DNA of 64,000 nucleotides from Salvator merianae (GCA_003586115.2 QVOM02000074.1:4638905-4702904), one strand, 5' to 3'; shown: positions 49,468 through 61,990, counted from the first letter of the stretch. Notes: generated by a model not told the origin, from the letters alone. Numbers and translations: made by a program.

Positions 49468-51039
49468 CAGTTCTGAAAAGTTTTCAGCAGATGTGGAAAA
49501 AATGCTGCAAAGGAAGAATGCTTTCAAAAATAGAAGGGCTGATAGTTTCTTTTCATCAATTAACAAAATGCAAAGTGAATGAACAAAAGAGAAAGCTAAA
49601 TCAAATCAATGTTTGGTGTGACCACCCTTTGCCTTCTAAACAGCATCAATTCTTCTACGTACACTTGCACACAGTTTTTGAAGGAACCTGGCAGGGAGGT
49701 TGTTCCAAACATCTTGGAGAACTACACACAGATCTTCTGTGGATGTAGGCTTGCTCAAATCCTTCTGTCTCTTTATGTAATCCCAGAGACACATGATGAT
49801 GTTGAGATCAGGGCTCTGTGGGGGCCATATTATCACTTCCAGGACTCCTTGTTCTTCTTTACACTGAAGATAGTTCTTAATGACATAGGCTGTATGTTTG
49901 TGGTTATTGTCCTGCTGCAGAATAAATTTGGAGCCAATCAGACGCCTCCTTGATGGTATTGCATGATGGATAAATATCTGCCTGTGTTTCTCAGCATTGA
50001 AGACCAAATCTCCAACTCCATTTGCTGAAATGCAACCCCAACCTTGCAAGGAACCACCATCATGCTTCATTGCTGCCTGCAGACACTCATTATTGGACTG
50101 CTCTCCAGCCATTTGACGAACAATCTGCCTTCTGTTACAGCCAAATACTTGAAACTTTAACCCATCAGTCCAGAGGACCTGCTGCCATTTTTCTGCACCC
50201 CAGTTCCTATGTTTTTGTGCATAGTTGAGTCGCTTGGCCTTGTTTCCATGTCAAAAGTATGGCTTTTTGGTTGTAATTCTTCCATGAAGACCACTTCTGA
50301 ACAGACTTCTCCAAACAGTAGATGGGTATACCTGGGTATCCCAGTGGTTTCTGACAGTTCTGAGCTAATGACACTGCTGGACATCTTCTGATTTCAAAGG
50401 GAAGTAAGCATGATGTGCATTTCATCTGCTGCACTAGGTTTCCTTGACCAACCACTGCACCTACAGTCCTCAAAGTTGCCCATTTATTTGTGCTTCTTTG
50501 AAAGAGCTTGAACAGCATGTCTAGAAACCCCAGTCTGCTTTGAAATCTTTGCCTGGGAGAGACCTTGCTGCTGCAGGGTAACTACTTGGTCTTGTTGCTG
50601 TGCTTAGTCTTGCCATGGTTTGTGCCCTGTGACATGACACTAGTATCTGCAACCTCACCTTCATAGCAGAATTTGGCCATTCCTCACCCAATTTTAAGCA
50701 TCCTACACAGCTGTTTCTGTTTCAGTTCATGACTGTGCTTCATCCTACATATGAAAATGATTATCATTGTCACCTGTCTGGTACAATTGGTTAATCATAC
50801 ACCTGACCATAATTCTATAAAATCCCTGACTTTGTGCAGGTGTACCTAGAAAAATTGATGCTGTTTGGAAGGGAAAGGATGGTCACACCAAACATTGATT
50901 TGATTTAGCTTTCTCTTTTGTTCATTCACTTTGTATTTTGTTAACTGATAAAAATAGACTATTAACACTTCTATTTTTGAAAGCATTCTTCCTTTGCAGT
51001 ATTTTTTCCATACCTGCCTAAAACATTTGCACAGCACTG
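49468..51039 (-). mobile_element. Tc1/mariner element, complete ends, dead transposase
   Basis: A 1572-bp element flanked by TA (49466-49467 and 51040-51041) with CAGT...ACTG ends. Its terminal inverted repeats are long, about 200 bp: for example AAAGTGAATGAACAAAAGAG near the left end, its complement near the right. Both flanks carry the GTTTGGTGTGACCA-type phrase. The transposase is on the minus strand. The left end is more diverged than the right. Confidence 0.92.
49636..50518 (-). pseudogene. Tc1 transposase, inactive
   Basis: 50518-50207 is the degenerate N-terminal helix-turn-helix part. 50112-49636 gives the DDE catalytic half: MKHDGGSLQGWGCISANGVG, then FILQQDNNHKHTAYVI (second Asp present, from QDNDPKHT), then PPQSPDLNIIMCLWDYIKR. 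The last normally reads LNPIExLWD; the catalytic Glu is replaced (LNIIMCLW), so the enzyme is inactive. Frameshifts separate the two halves. Confidence 0.85.
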
Positions 51040-51054
51040 TATGTACCACTGTTA

Positions 51055-51243
51055 AGGCTGCATCCACACACATTAAAAAAAAGCAGCTCTGAAGCATCTC
51101 ACCTGTACTCAGCACTAAAGGTCAGAGAACACATTTCAGAAGTGTATTTTTTGGTCTTTAATGTGAACTAAAGTACTAGCATGTTTGTGCTACCACTCTA
51201 GGCTGCTTTTAAGCCACTCTTTTACTGTATATAGATGCAGCCT
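51055..51243. mobile_element. Short MITE with AGGCTGCATC termini
   Basis: The left end AGGCTGCATCCACACACATT and the right end ATAGATGCAGCCT are inverted, bordered by TTA on the left and AA on the right. CATTAAAAAAAAGCAGC near the left partly pairs with GGCTGCTTTTAAG near the right. The length is 189 bp. Confidence 0.6.
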
Positions 51244-52689
51244 AAGGCTGTGATCATACTAGGGATTTTTAAAAGTGCCTGAATAAAATGAGTAAATAAT
51301 TCCTAGGTGCACAGAAAAAAGCCTTCCAATCACCTGTACGCATTTGTTTCACCTGAAGTGCAGCCTATTCGCTTCAACAGGTAACAATGACTGATTGGCC
51401 ACTGGGCAGGAAATCTCCACCTCCACTTCTTGAACTGCCATGTTTTGTTTGCAATTGTAAATGAAATTGTTTCTAACTCTAGCCTGTCTCTCCTCATTTT
51501 TCATTTTTATATGAAGTCTTCAAGTTTTTTAAGTACATTTATGAGGAAGGAAGGATAGGAGTAATATTTTTAGTTTCAGGTTTGTTTGATCTACGTATTG
51601 AGTTCAAAAGGAAACTCTAGCTGCCGGCAAGAGCTCGCTGGTGCTCCTCCAATGGGTTCCTCCTCCAACTAAAGGCTGTGATTGGCCGAGGTAAGGCGAC
51701 TTGAGAGTTGTTTTCTCCCTGCTGTTGAAGGGGCAAATATTTACAGGCTTGGAGGTAGAGTAAGGTGACTATTTTTATTTACAGTTTGGCCCTCCCAGGA
51801 TCAAATTTGCCCTGAAGGCAACTGAAATAGCTAGTCTGAACATAAGTCTATTTAAGGAGAGTTTCTTGTGAAACCTTTAAATATTACTAACTCTTTACTA
51901 ACTGTTCAGTAAACAGCCTTGTACTTTAAGATACTACAGTTTGCTTATGCCATAGTTCCAAGGTGCCCTATTTGTATTTTAGTCAGCTTAATGGGACAAA
52001 GGGCATCTGTCAGCAGGAACAACATACTGTAAAAGAGGAAGAAGAAAAAAGACAGCTCTGAATATGGAAGAAATAATTGTTTGCCAGTTCTAGAAAACAG
52101 CTATAGAAAGAAGATTCTATATTTCAATATATTGCAATTTCATATATATTAATATTATAACCTTTCTAAGTCCTTGGGTAGGACTCCCATCAATAGAGTC
52201 AAGATAGGGACTCTTGGTATTTCTTGGTATTCCAAACCAAGAAATTTGATTTTTTGTGAGGTGAAATATCCTAGAAACTATTAAATCCATTAGAATTTTA
52301 AAACAGAAAGCTGATAGAAAAACATGGCAAAACTTTCTGGAAGAATTAGAACTCTTAAGAGAGCGAGAATAGTGCCATATGGACAGAGAAAAAATGACCT
52401 TTTGGCTTTCTAGGGTCAGAGGCAATAACTTCAGGTCAGTGAACTGTTGTGTTATGGCACCAGGTGAATAATTTCTACTTTCACATGTGCTACTAGGAAA
52501 TCTTTGCAGAGAAGAGGCCGTGGGCTTCTTGGTTTACTGCAGAACAAAGTGGTCCCCAGAGAACAGACGACTGAGAAATACTGATTTTGAATTCCAGCAA
52601 GACACTAATCCTGCACATTATACACTTATTTGGGTCATGTTACTTTTGAGCAGACATACACAGAGGCGACTGATGCCCTATGGGGAGGC
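51244..52689. other. Nothing recognised
   Basis: AT-rich non-coding sequence. ATTGGCCG and CCAATGGG near 51650-51690 resemble CCAAT boxes but stand alone. Confidence 0.35.
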
Positions 52690-53960
52690 GTGAGGGGTGG
52701 CGGGAAAAGTTTAGGGACGGGCAGGCACAGGCAGCAGAGCGCGCCAAGACTGCTGACAGGGAAGGATGCGGAGCGTGGCCATTCCAATGTTGGGAACGAA
52801 GGAGAAAGAGAAAGGAAGCGCGGTTTGACGCTCCCCACTTTGTCCCTATGGTGGACAACTTGATCGGCAAGGTTGTGTTCACAAGAAATATAAAAAAAAC
52901 ACCTCTGAGTCAGCTTAGAGACGATTTGCATGCGGGATTGTTCGCATGTCTGTCTCAACAATCTAGGTTAAAAAAGTGGATTGAGATAAGATGAGAACAC
53001 ACGTTGGCGTCTCTAAGGCATTTTTGAGCCTTTTTCAGTCTGTGTGTGAACACAGCCAAAGTCTCTAGACAGTTGATTCCAAAACGCAGGGTTAGGATCT
53101 TGCAAGATCTGTCATTTTCATGAGAATCGATCTCCCCACGACCTGCGGTTTTCACAGTTTCAAGGAAGCTCAGAGAAATTCCAGCATCTTTCCGGCGGCC
53201 TCGCCGCCGGTCCAGTGAAAATCCTCCCCCTTTCGCTTAGCAGAGGCAGCGCCTTCTGGAAAGATTTTGGAGAAGGTACGACACGGAGCCTAGTTTTATC
53301 GCTTACGGCATAACGGCGTTCAAAAGAGAGCGAGAAGCGAGAGAGTTGTGGCCGATTCCCCCCATCTAACTGAAAGTAACTTCTCCTGGTTATGCAAGTT
53401 CAGTCGAGTTCACTGTCGGACAGTTTATCAGGCTTTAAGAAACGCCGCCCTAGCCAAGTTCCGCCTAAGAAACGCCCTCAATTTACCTCCAGAGACGCTT
53501 GCAGAATCGACCCCCAAAGGCCCCTCGCCCCTCGTCGTCCTACTGGCCAGGAAATATGCCGTGCCGCCTCCTTCGCTTTAGCAGACAAACTGTTCTTTCT
53601 TTGTCCCCGTTGGAGAAGTAATGTTTGCCGGAGGGGTTTTTTTTCCCACTTCCGTATCGGATCTTCTTCACACAGTTGACGGGAAAAGGGTGGAGCTCTG
53701 TGTCCATACGTACAGTCATAAACACATAGGAAAAACGGCGTCGCCATTTCCCATCGTTTAAAAGAAACAGGAACTCTCTGTGCTCTTTACGCAAAGCCGT
53801 CGAGGCTTCCTCGTCCTTCTTTCTCGGCATCAGATGCTAGTTGCTGCGGGCATCATCGTGGCGTTTTGAATGCAGACACCGGGGCGGGTGGATCCTCCGG
53901 GCTCCTGTTTTTAGCAGGATCCAGCCAGGCAGATGTGGGACGTACAGACGCGTGGGGGCG
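52690..53960. promoter_or_regulatory. CpG-rich stretch, possible promoter
   Basis: CpG dinucleotides are much denser here than in flanking AT-rich DNA, especially at 53180-53560 and 53700-53960 (GGCGGCCTCGCCGCCGG near 53193). It is upstream of BCL2L14 in that gene's direction and is a candidate for its untranslated first exon and promoter. A 96-codon minus-strand open frame at 53830-53540 begins MPRKKDEEASTALRKEHREF and resembles nothing I know. No splice donor linking it to BCL2L14 could be confirmed. Confidence 0.45.
52872..53056. repeat. Foldback repeat, copy 2
   Basis: GTTGTGTTCACA at 52871 pairs with TGTGTGAACACAGC at about 53040, and GCTTAGAGACG at about 52913 pairs with CGTCTCTAAGGC at about 53008. 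The left half resembles 47545-47610. Confidence 0.6.
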
Positions 53961-54101
53961 GGCACCTTCTGTGCCCTGTAATTCATTTATCCGTGTAGCC
54001 CAGAACTTGGTTTTCTGTTCTAAAAGCTCAGGGCGTCGAAATCCTCCTACTTAACCTGTTCTTGCCACTAGGCCAGGACGTAAGGTCAGGAAAGAAATAA
54101 A

Positions 54102-54247
54102 GGCCCTTTCTGTACTGGGCCTTATTGCGGATTATATATCCCAGAATAGGGGCCTGCCTGCCATCCACATGTTGCTGCATTATCATGCGGATGGCAAGCA
54201 CCCATTCCAATATATAATCCGAAATAAGGCCCAGTGCAGAAAGGGCC
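54102..54247. mobile_element. Foldback MITE, 146 bp
   Basis: A near-perfect inverted repeat. The left arm GGCCCTTTCTGTACTGGGCC, then TTATTGCGGATTATATAT, has its reverse complement (ATATATAATCC-G-AAATAAGGCC and CAGTGCAGAAAGGGCC) on the right, with an unpaired centre of about 30 bases. GCCATCC near the middle also pairs with GGATGGC. Confidence 0.85.
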
Positions 54248-57200
54248 AAAGGCACCACACTTTATAATAGTTATTTCTTGGCAGTTCCTTGGTTCAATAA
54301 TTCCCGGGGCAAACACAAAATACGAACAACTGCTGCTCTGAGTTCACAGTAACTTCTGCTCTAGGCAGGAGACCTTCCTATTTGCTGGAGGGTGACCAAA
54401 AAGAAATTGCAAAATTTGCCAACGGAGCGCGACGTTATCGCCAAAACACATGAAAAGTCCACAAATTCTGATATGAGTCATTTAAGGAAAAGTAAACCTC
54501 ACTCTCAAATACTTATGATTGCACTTTGGGTTGCACTGACACCTGCTGGGCAAAATACTTATAACAGCAAAGAAATCCAATTGGCGCGACTACAGGCTCT
54601 TATAGGAACTTTTGTCAGCCAAAGTCATTATATTTGTGGCATTTGACTTCTGCGGATGTGGTTTTCTCGAGCCGTAATAAATCACAGCAAATACTCTCAT
54701 TGAAGTTTACATAAATGTAGCCCTACTGAGTTCTATCTTTCTAAAAACAGCAACTATAGACAAAGGCTAACTTAGAGCCACAGTTCAATAACTGATGTGA
54801 AAATATTATTTTGGTTTAACCAGAATAATATATATTTACATTAGATATTATTAAGGTACTATTGTGCTTTGGGTTGGGAAAAAGAATGTCAGCTAACATA
54901 TTTAAAATGGTACAAAAATACTTGGCATTATTGGAATCCGATACAGATATAATCTTCCCCTTTGCAGTTGGGAAAAGTAAAATCAGAATTATGAAGCAAT
55001 TAGAGCACCTTCGTTACAAGAAGAGATGACAACATGGGGAGTTTTATAGGTTAGAAAAATGTTGTTTGGAAAGGGGAGACTCAGAAGTTCATGAAATCGT
55101 ACTTACTGCAGAGAACAACACTAGGCTTTAAGATCACCCAGTTAACAGGCTTAGATACAGAACAAACCAATGAAGTGCTTGTTATGTCATGGGCCTGTAG
55201 TCATTGCTGAAGAATTCTGGGAAGGCTGATTTGTTTGATCAGAGTCAACAAATGCAATTCTTATCACTGCAGCCTGGGAAAAGTTTGAGCCTACATGGGA
55301 AGGAGAGAGTATGTGGGCTTGAAAATGCCAGGATCTGATAGAGCTATCAGCTCGCAATAGTCTGAGGACTCCATCTAGTGGCCTTAGGTAGAAACAGCAG
55401 TCTGTCAGGCTTACCAGACTGCTGCTCTCCACTCCTAATGATGGATCAGAGAATATATGACACCTAGAGGCATCAAACAAAGATAACTATCAAGTTATCT
55501 TTGTTACAAAGACATTCCTGTGTTCCTGGACTTTTCCTTGGATTCCTTTCCTAGGATTCCTAGGATTCCAGATTCCTGAAGTTCCATTGAGTTACTTTAG
55601 TCTTCAAACATAAACAATGTCTACATTAGCATCCGCAGATGCCTCTGCGGACCATGTGAGGTGTGGATCATGCACATTCAGCTGCATAAGACACCTGATG
55701 AAGAGCATGTCACCCAGCTGAGGGGACAGGGAACAAGGGCACAAAACAATATTTGTAACGTTAGTGCCTCTTTATGGTGTCTTCATGTGGCCTCATGCAC
55801 CAGATGGGAAAGGGGGAGGCACTCAGTGACACAGGAGGAGGGTGCTTCCATGGAGGGACTTGCCCCCAGATGTCTCCCTCCATAGGTGTTGGGATGTGGA
55901 CCCAGTTGCTCTGATGGTGAGTTGTAACTGTTCATGATTCCTGACCACCTGTCCTGACCTTGGATTACTGCTGGTTTCTGCATTTGTTCTGCATTTCAGC
56001 TATTAGACCTCTGTCTTTCTTCCTTAGCCTTGTGATACTTCCGTTTGCTCCATGATGGATACTGTAAAGTCCTTTTTGAGGAATCCCTGCCTAGTGTTGC
56101 TCTTGTGGTGTTGCTCCACTCCTGTGCTGCAGAGTGCTACTCCTGCTTTGTCCCTGTTCTGCCCTGTCTGCTTCCTGCCTCACTCCAGGCTTCTGCCTTG
56201 ATTGTCTCCAGCTTCCAGTTCCTAGTTGAGGCTTCAACTTGCTGCTTTTCCATGTAACTTCCAGTCTGTTGGTCCTGACCCAATTGCTTCCCAGTTCCGG
56301 TGCACCACCTATGATCTGGCTGAGATGGTGGATGCTTGTTAGTATTCCATTTCCACTTCTCTTATCATTTGGGAGAAAATCCCTGAAGCAACAGGTGGCG
56401 GGAGGCCATGCACTGCCTGGGAAATGTGGACTTCAAACACACGCTATCTACTCTCATGAGTTCAGTGCCCTTTGACCTAGAAGACTGGGCTATAAGACCC
56501 GTCCCTGTACCTGAGTGTTGTACTTAGTGTTTCACACGCGTGATTTGTAAAAAAATCTGCTGAAATAATTGCATGAATTGTTTCAGAGTCCAGGGAAAGG
56601 ATCACATTGTATACAAGAGTGATAATGTATATGGTCCTGCCACTGTCTTAGATAGTTTGAAAGGGGAACTAGATGATTTGACAGAGGAAAGTCACTGGCA
56701 GGGCCAGGTACCATCATGGCTAAACAGACTGTCCAGGTTTAAGACTCATAAGTATATCACTGACATGAGTTTCTCTGTGGCAATGACAGGATAGGGCCAC
56801 TGCTGTTCCACCAGATGCTTCCTGGATGCATTTGACTGGCCACTGTAGGAAAAAGATTGCTGACCAAATGGACATTTAGAAGATTTCCCAAGTGGTGTCA
56901 ATCCAGGTATTTTGGATCACAATTCTGATCAGTGCCAGCCAATACAGCTATCAGCTGATTTAAGACTAAGGTTTTAGTGTTTTCTGCTGCAGTCTCAGCC
57001 TTACTTTCTTGAGAGTAAGCACAATGGGAGCTAATTCTCAGTAAATATGGTTAGGATTGCACTGATCCCTGAGTTCACAACAAATAGGAGAAGTAAATAT
57101 ATATGGTGAAGTGTTCTGCACCTTTTAAACAAGCAAAGAAACGATGTAGAGAAGCTCTGGCCCAGTTGCCCTATTATTCAGAAACGGTTTTTTAAAAGCA

Positions 57201-57639
57201 TACAGGAATAAACATCTTCTGTGTGCTGCACTGTTAGTAGTTGTACTACTGATAGTAATTTTTATTACAGCCATTGGCCAGTCAATAAAACAGAACGAAA
57301 CAAAATCAACCAATAGCACTTTAATTGTATGGTCCAAATTGATGCTCTACATAAACCTGTGCAACTGAGTCATCTTTATTTCAAAAACAAACAAACCTGC
57401 CCTTCTTTCATACCTGAAAATGATTTTTTCTTTTTCTGAAAATGTACCAATCTGATGGGTTATAAGTATTTATATCCATCTACTGTGTCTGTTGGAAGTT
57501 CAACATGTGCTTTACTATGCTTTCCCCACTAGATGGCATATTACTTACAGGGCCTGATTCTTGGCTAAGCAGTAGTCCAGACAATCAAGTGTTCCCCAGG
57601 GATTTTGTCTCACCAACATGGTTGTACTTACCAGGAATA
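54248..57639. other. Nothing recognised with confidence
   Basis: Non-coding. A pyrimidine-rich stretch at 56060-56270 with repeated CTGCCT/CTTCC phrases and a TATA-like GGGCTATAAGACCC near 56488 could be a decayed LTR, but no second copy or primer site was found. TTCCTAGGATTCCTAGGATTCC near 55546 is a local duplication. Confidence 0.35.
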
Positions 57640-58240
57640 GTGTCAGTCTCAAGAGTTTCAGCTTGACTTTCTTACTTAAATGGTTGCTTGCTTGATGTCG
57701 TCTAGTTGTAGTTCATTCTTGATGACCATATGGATTGACTTCTTCCAGATTGACCTGTCTTTGACTTCCTTAAGTCTGCCAGTGAAGTTTTCATTGCTGA
57801 GTCTATCTATATACTAGCTGGCCATTCTCTTCTTCTACTTTTTCAAGCATCTCCATGTTTTCCAAGGAATTTGTTATTTTCATTATGTGTTCAAAATATG
57901 ACAGTTTAAGTCTTGTCATCTGTGCTTCTAATGAATATTGAAGTTTTATTTGGCCGAGAATCCTCCGGTTGGTCTTTCTAGCTGTCCATGGTACCCAGTG
58001 CCACGTTCTCCAGGGCCAAAGTTCAAAATGGCCTACCTGTTTCCTTATCTTGTTTTGTCACTGTCCAACTTCCGCACCCATAGAACACAGCACTAGAAAC
58101 CATGACATTTCGATTCCTGTGTTCACAGAGATGTTGTGCCACTTAAAAATCTTTTCAGAGTTCCAAGGCACATGGATAACTTGGAGGTAGCTCTCAGCTA
58201 ATAGCTTGGACTCCGTCGACCGTCACCTCATTTCAACTCT
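57640..58240 (-). mobile_element. BovB/RTE-type LINE C-terminal fragment
   Basis: On the minus strand, shifted frames give VPWTARKTNRRILGQIKLQY, then SLEAQMTRLKLSYFEHIMK, SLENMEMLEKVEEENGQ and further a WxDS-like and RHQASN-like segment. This is the RTE/BovB ORF2 C-terminal region (IPWTARxTN, SLExxMxKLxLxYFGHIMR, SLEKxxMLGKxEGxR). BovB is a hallmark of squamates. Heavy decay with several stops. Confidence 0.7.
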
Positions 58241-59541
58241 GGCTTATTGACTGTTGTGAGCAGACACTCACACATCAGCAATCACTTAAGAAGCAACCTC
58301 TTGAGTAAGGAATTTGACACACTTGACCAAAGAAAGGCAACCTGCTCTAAGCAGCAGGGCACAGGCTGCGCAGCAAAGCAGGACGGCAGAAGTTGGGAAT
58401 TTGTTGCCATCAAGCTTGTCTATTCCCCTAGCGCCCTGCATACGTAGGAAGATCTCCCTCTCTCTCAGTTGCTACACAAATATTTTTCACAAGAAAAAGA
58501 GCACCAAGGCATGGCAAGGGCCCATGGAAAATAGGCTTCAGAAAATGGAGCAATAGTTAGAATCCTCCCATCCCACTCTAACGGAAACCTCAAAACCAGT
58601 CTCAGTTGCAGTCTTGGCTGCAGGCAATACAGGGGATCTCTCCTCCCTTAGCACGGAGGTGTCCTCTCTCAAACTACAAGTCATAGCCTTCAAAACATTT
58701 TGAGGCGGGGGAACATGGAACTGAGGGGGGTCCCAGAATTACAGGAGGGCTATACATAATCGCTTACTTGATTAATGGGTTAAGAGAGGTAACACCAAAG
58801 CTTCATATTCAGCATGAAGATTTACAGTGCACTTACCTGATGGGCACTTACAGAGCAGTTCATTTGACTAGACCATGAGATACAGTCCTGGCATTTGTCA
58901 ACTCCCAAAAGGAAGATCTAATTGATAAACAGCTGAGAAGACAAACCAGACTTACAAGTTGTGGGATCAAGGATTATACGACCTTGCTCCTGAGACCCTC
59001 TAGATGAGGTGAGAGTTAAATTCCATGATTAGGGCTCTGGACGATGCTATGCTGTATTTCTGGTAACACCCAGCCACTACACAAACTGTAATCCAGGGCA
59101 GACAAATGCTTGCAAGCAGCTAGCAAGAAAGGTGCTACAGACTCTACAACAAATGCAAGGAAAGCAGATTTTTTAAGTCAGCCGGAAATTGTACTGCACC
59201 ACCCTTAAAGCAACCAAAGAAATATCAAAGTCCAGTGTGGATACAGAAGGTTCAGAGTGAAAACACAGTCAACCTGGACCCTCCGATTTTAACTCACTAC
59301 CCACAAGACACTCCCTAGTGACTCATTCGTAACTACCATAGAACAAAGTTTCAACTGCTTTCTTAAAAAGCAGATTTTTTTTTTACTACACATAAAGTCT
59401 AGTTAGGTTTTGCAAAGTCTTGCTCTGGTTTTAAAACTAATTAGCATTTTTTGGTGGGGCTCTATTCTTTGTACTTATGCAGTTAAAGTCATTGAAGGAT
59501 TATATGAATAAAACCTTTATTATAATTTTGCCTCAGTTATA
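58241..59541. other. Nothing recognised
   Basis: Non-coding sequence between the BovB fragment and a Tc1 copy, without clear repeat structure or coding signal. Confidence 0.35.
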
Positions 59542-60460
59542 CAGTACTGTGCAAATGTTTTAGGCAGGTGTGGAAAAATGCTGCAAAAGAAGAATGCTTT
59601 CAGAAATAGAAGTGTTAATAGTTTATTTTTATCAATTAACAAAATGAATGAACAAAAGAGACATCTAAATTAATCAGTATTTGGTGTGACCACCCTTTCC
59701 CTTCAAACCAGTATCAATTCTTCTAGGTACACTTGCACAAAGTCAGGGATTTTGTAGGATTATGGTCAGGTGTATGATTAACCAGTTGTACCAAACAGGT
59801 GACAATGATCATCATTTTCATATGTAGGATGAAACACAGTCATGAACTGAATCAGAAACAGATATGTAGGAGGCTTAAAACTGGGCGAGGAACAGCCAAG
59901 CTCTGCTACAAAGGTGAGGTTGCGGAATACAGTTTCGTGTTACAGGGCATATACCATGGCAAGACTGAGTATAGCAACAAGACAGAAGGTAGTTATACTG
60001 CATCAGCAAGGTCTCTCCCAGGCAAAGATTTCAAAGCTGACTGGGGTTTCCAGCAGCTGGCCACAGAAATTGCCAAACCAATTACCCTAGCCATAGAAAA
60101 AGCTGGAAAAAAACCCAGGTGTTCTGATATTTGGCAGATTTTCTACAGCTTTTGCCAACCCTGGTTTCCAGATGTGCTGTTCAAGCTCTTTTAAAGAAGC
60201 ACAAAGAAACAGGTAATGTTGAAGACCGTAGACACAGTGGTCGATCAAAGAAACTTAGTGCAGCAGATGAAAGACACATCATGCTTACTTCCCTTCGAAA
60301 TCAGAAGAAGTCCAGCAGTGCCATCAGCTCAGAACTGGCAGAAACCAGTGGGACCCAGGTACAGCCATCTACTGTTTGGAGAAGTCTGAAGTGGTCTTCA
60401 TGGAAGAATTGAGGCTGAAAAGCCATATCTTCAACGTGGAAACAATCCCAAGCAACTATG
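59542..60460 (+). mobile_element. Tc1/mariner element, 3'-truncated, with a small insertion
   Basis: It starts CAGTACTGTGCAAATG after TA (59540-59541), the same family as 49468-51039 but with a cleaner terminus (GTTTTAGGCAGGTGTGGAAA). The N-terminal half of the transposase is recognisable in two blocks: 59830-60040, and 60170-60412 with DRRHSGRSKKLSAADERH and SSAISSELAETSGT, the paired-like helix-turn-helix region. The catalytic half and right terminus are lost near 60460. A foreign 109-bp segment (60054-60162) interrupts it. Confidence 0.88.
60054..60162. mobile_element. 109-bp insertion inside Tc1, flanked by 9-bp repeat
   Basis: GGTTTCCAG occurs at 60045-60053 and again at 60163-60171. 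The other Tc1 copy has a single version (GGTTTCTAG) with nothing between. The inserted piece starts CAGCTGGCCACAGAAATTGC and ends TTTTGCCAACCCT. It has no long terminal repeats or tail, and is unassigned. Confidence 0.65.
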
Positions 60461-61830
60461 CATGATATTGATTGCATAAAATACCTACTTTCCTTCATTT
60501 TCCTGATCTATGCTTGCAGCTCAGGTGGTTGTTAACTTTCCTTCACTCTCAATAATTTCTCTGATGTCAAACTTTGAAATGCTGATTGTACAAGACACCA
60601 ACCTATCTCCATCCTTCTTCTTATCTAAATTTGAATACTAGGTTGACTACATTTCTTCACTCTCTCTATCATCTACCATTGCAATTTTGATTATATTTGT
60701 TGTCAACTTTTTTTTTACTCTATTTACTATCTAGCCTTGCAATGTAGATTGCATAGATTATCAGTTTGTCTCTTCTAATATCTAACTTTTCTAATACTGG
60801 TTGCAAGGATGGTCAGCCTTCATTCATTACCAATACTATCAAATCTTGCAATACTTGGTACATAGGTTTTCAGTATTTCTTTTATTATACCTAGATTCTA
60901 TATATCTTAGCAATTTAGTGTCATAGACACATTCAATTGTTTATTCTTTACTATATGAGGATCTATTGGGAAAGATATTATATATTTCTAGCTCACTTAC
61001 TGGATTTGGATATTTCTTTCTACGTTTATAATCATTAAATTTAATAGGCGGTGGATAGGAACAGGTCAGAGTAAATTAGATTAGATATATTGGTACTTGG
61101 TTGTGCTGTCTTTGCCTTTTTTGATGCTATTATGGGTCTGTCTTGTAGCACACTACCTAGTTGTTTATGGGTGGGTTACAGTATTATGTACTGTGGCTGG
61201 CTTCAAAGTGAGATTGAAGATCACTATTGTTCAAGTGGTTTCCATTTTTGTTTGGGGGATGGGAGGAGTTTGAGGTATTGCTGTATCATACTTGTTAATA
61301 TTTGTTTAATGCAGAGCACTCTATCTCTGGCCTCAAAAAGCATCTTCCAAGTACATCAGCATAGCTGTTACACATGTGTCCATTTGTTACAAATCAGAAT
61401 GGCATCCTCTAATTACAAAATCCTTACATATAGTGTAATGGGTTGGGTGATGTAGTGAAACGTTGGCAGTTTACAGACCTGATGAAAGCAGAAAAGCCTC
61501 AGTTGTTTATGTTACAAGACACTCATAAAAGAAAATCAGCATATACAGTGGTGTACCCAACAGAGACTTCAGTGCTGATCTAATTTCAGATTCCATAACC
61601 ATTGGTTCCTCAACACAATAAGTCTCATCCAAAGTATCCTGAATGTTAACTCTCTCTTCTGTACAAATTTTCCATCTTTGCCTGATCTTATTTAATGCAT
61701 TTTTAAGAAGACCAATTCTACTGTCATTAAATGGAGAGTCTGTGTTAGGTCTGCTGCTTTTTGAATCCTTTGTGTTTTATTATGTATTTATATATTTTAG
61801 TATTTGATATTGCTACTTTTTCCATAAAAT
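60461..61830. other. Nothing recognised
   Basis: AT-rich, with a run of loosely repeated TCT-rich and CTATC phrases at 60540-60960. No gene was seen; the open frame at 61090-61455 has no recognisable domain. Confidence 0.35.
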
Positions 61831-61990
61831 GGGTGTAATTCATTGGTAGAGTAACTGCCTGGAAAATGAAGGGTTGCAAATTTGATTCCTGGCATCTTTT
61901 TGGAAGATACTGATTGCAGGCTGTTTCTGTATCTACCAAGAAAATTGAATGGATTGAGTCAGTGTAGTCAACCAGGAGGTGCCTCGGCTC
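61831..61990 (+). repeat. tRNA-derived SINE, decayed
   Basis: TGGTAGAGTAACTGCCTGG resembles a Pol III A box and GGTTGCAAATTTGATTCCTG a decayed B box about 30 bases on. The following GGCATCT and later ...GAAGATACTGATTGCAGGC fit the body of a common reptile tRNA-SINE. Too diverged to be a tRNA gene. Confidence 0.6.

Noticed and set aside
53540..53830. Minus-strand ORF of 96 codons as a protein gene
   Set aside because: No recognised domain, no confirmed splice partner, and CpG-rich DNA favours chance open frames; kept only as a finding.
56060..56530. Possible LTR with TATA-like box
   Set aside because: Single copy, no primer site and no internal domains.
61831..61905. tRNA gene
   Set aside because: A and B boxes are decayed and the cloverleaf does not close; better read as a SINE head.
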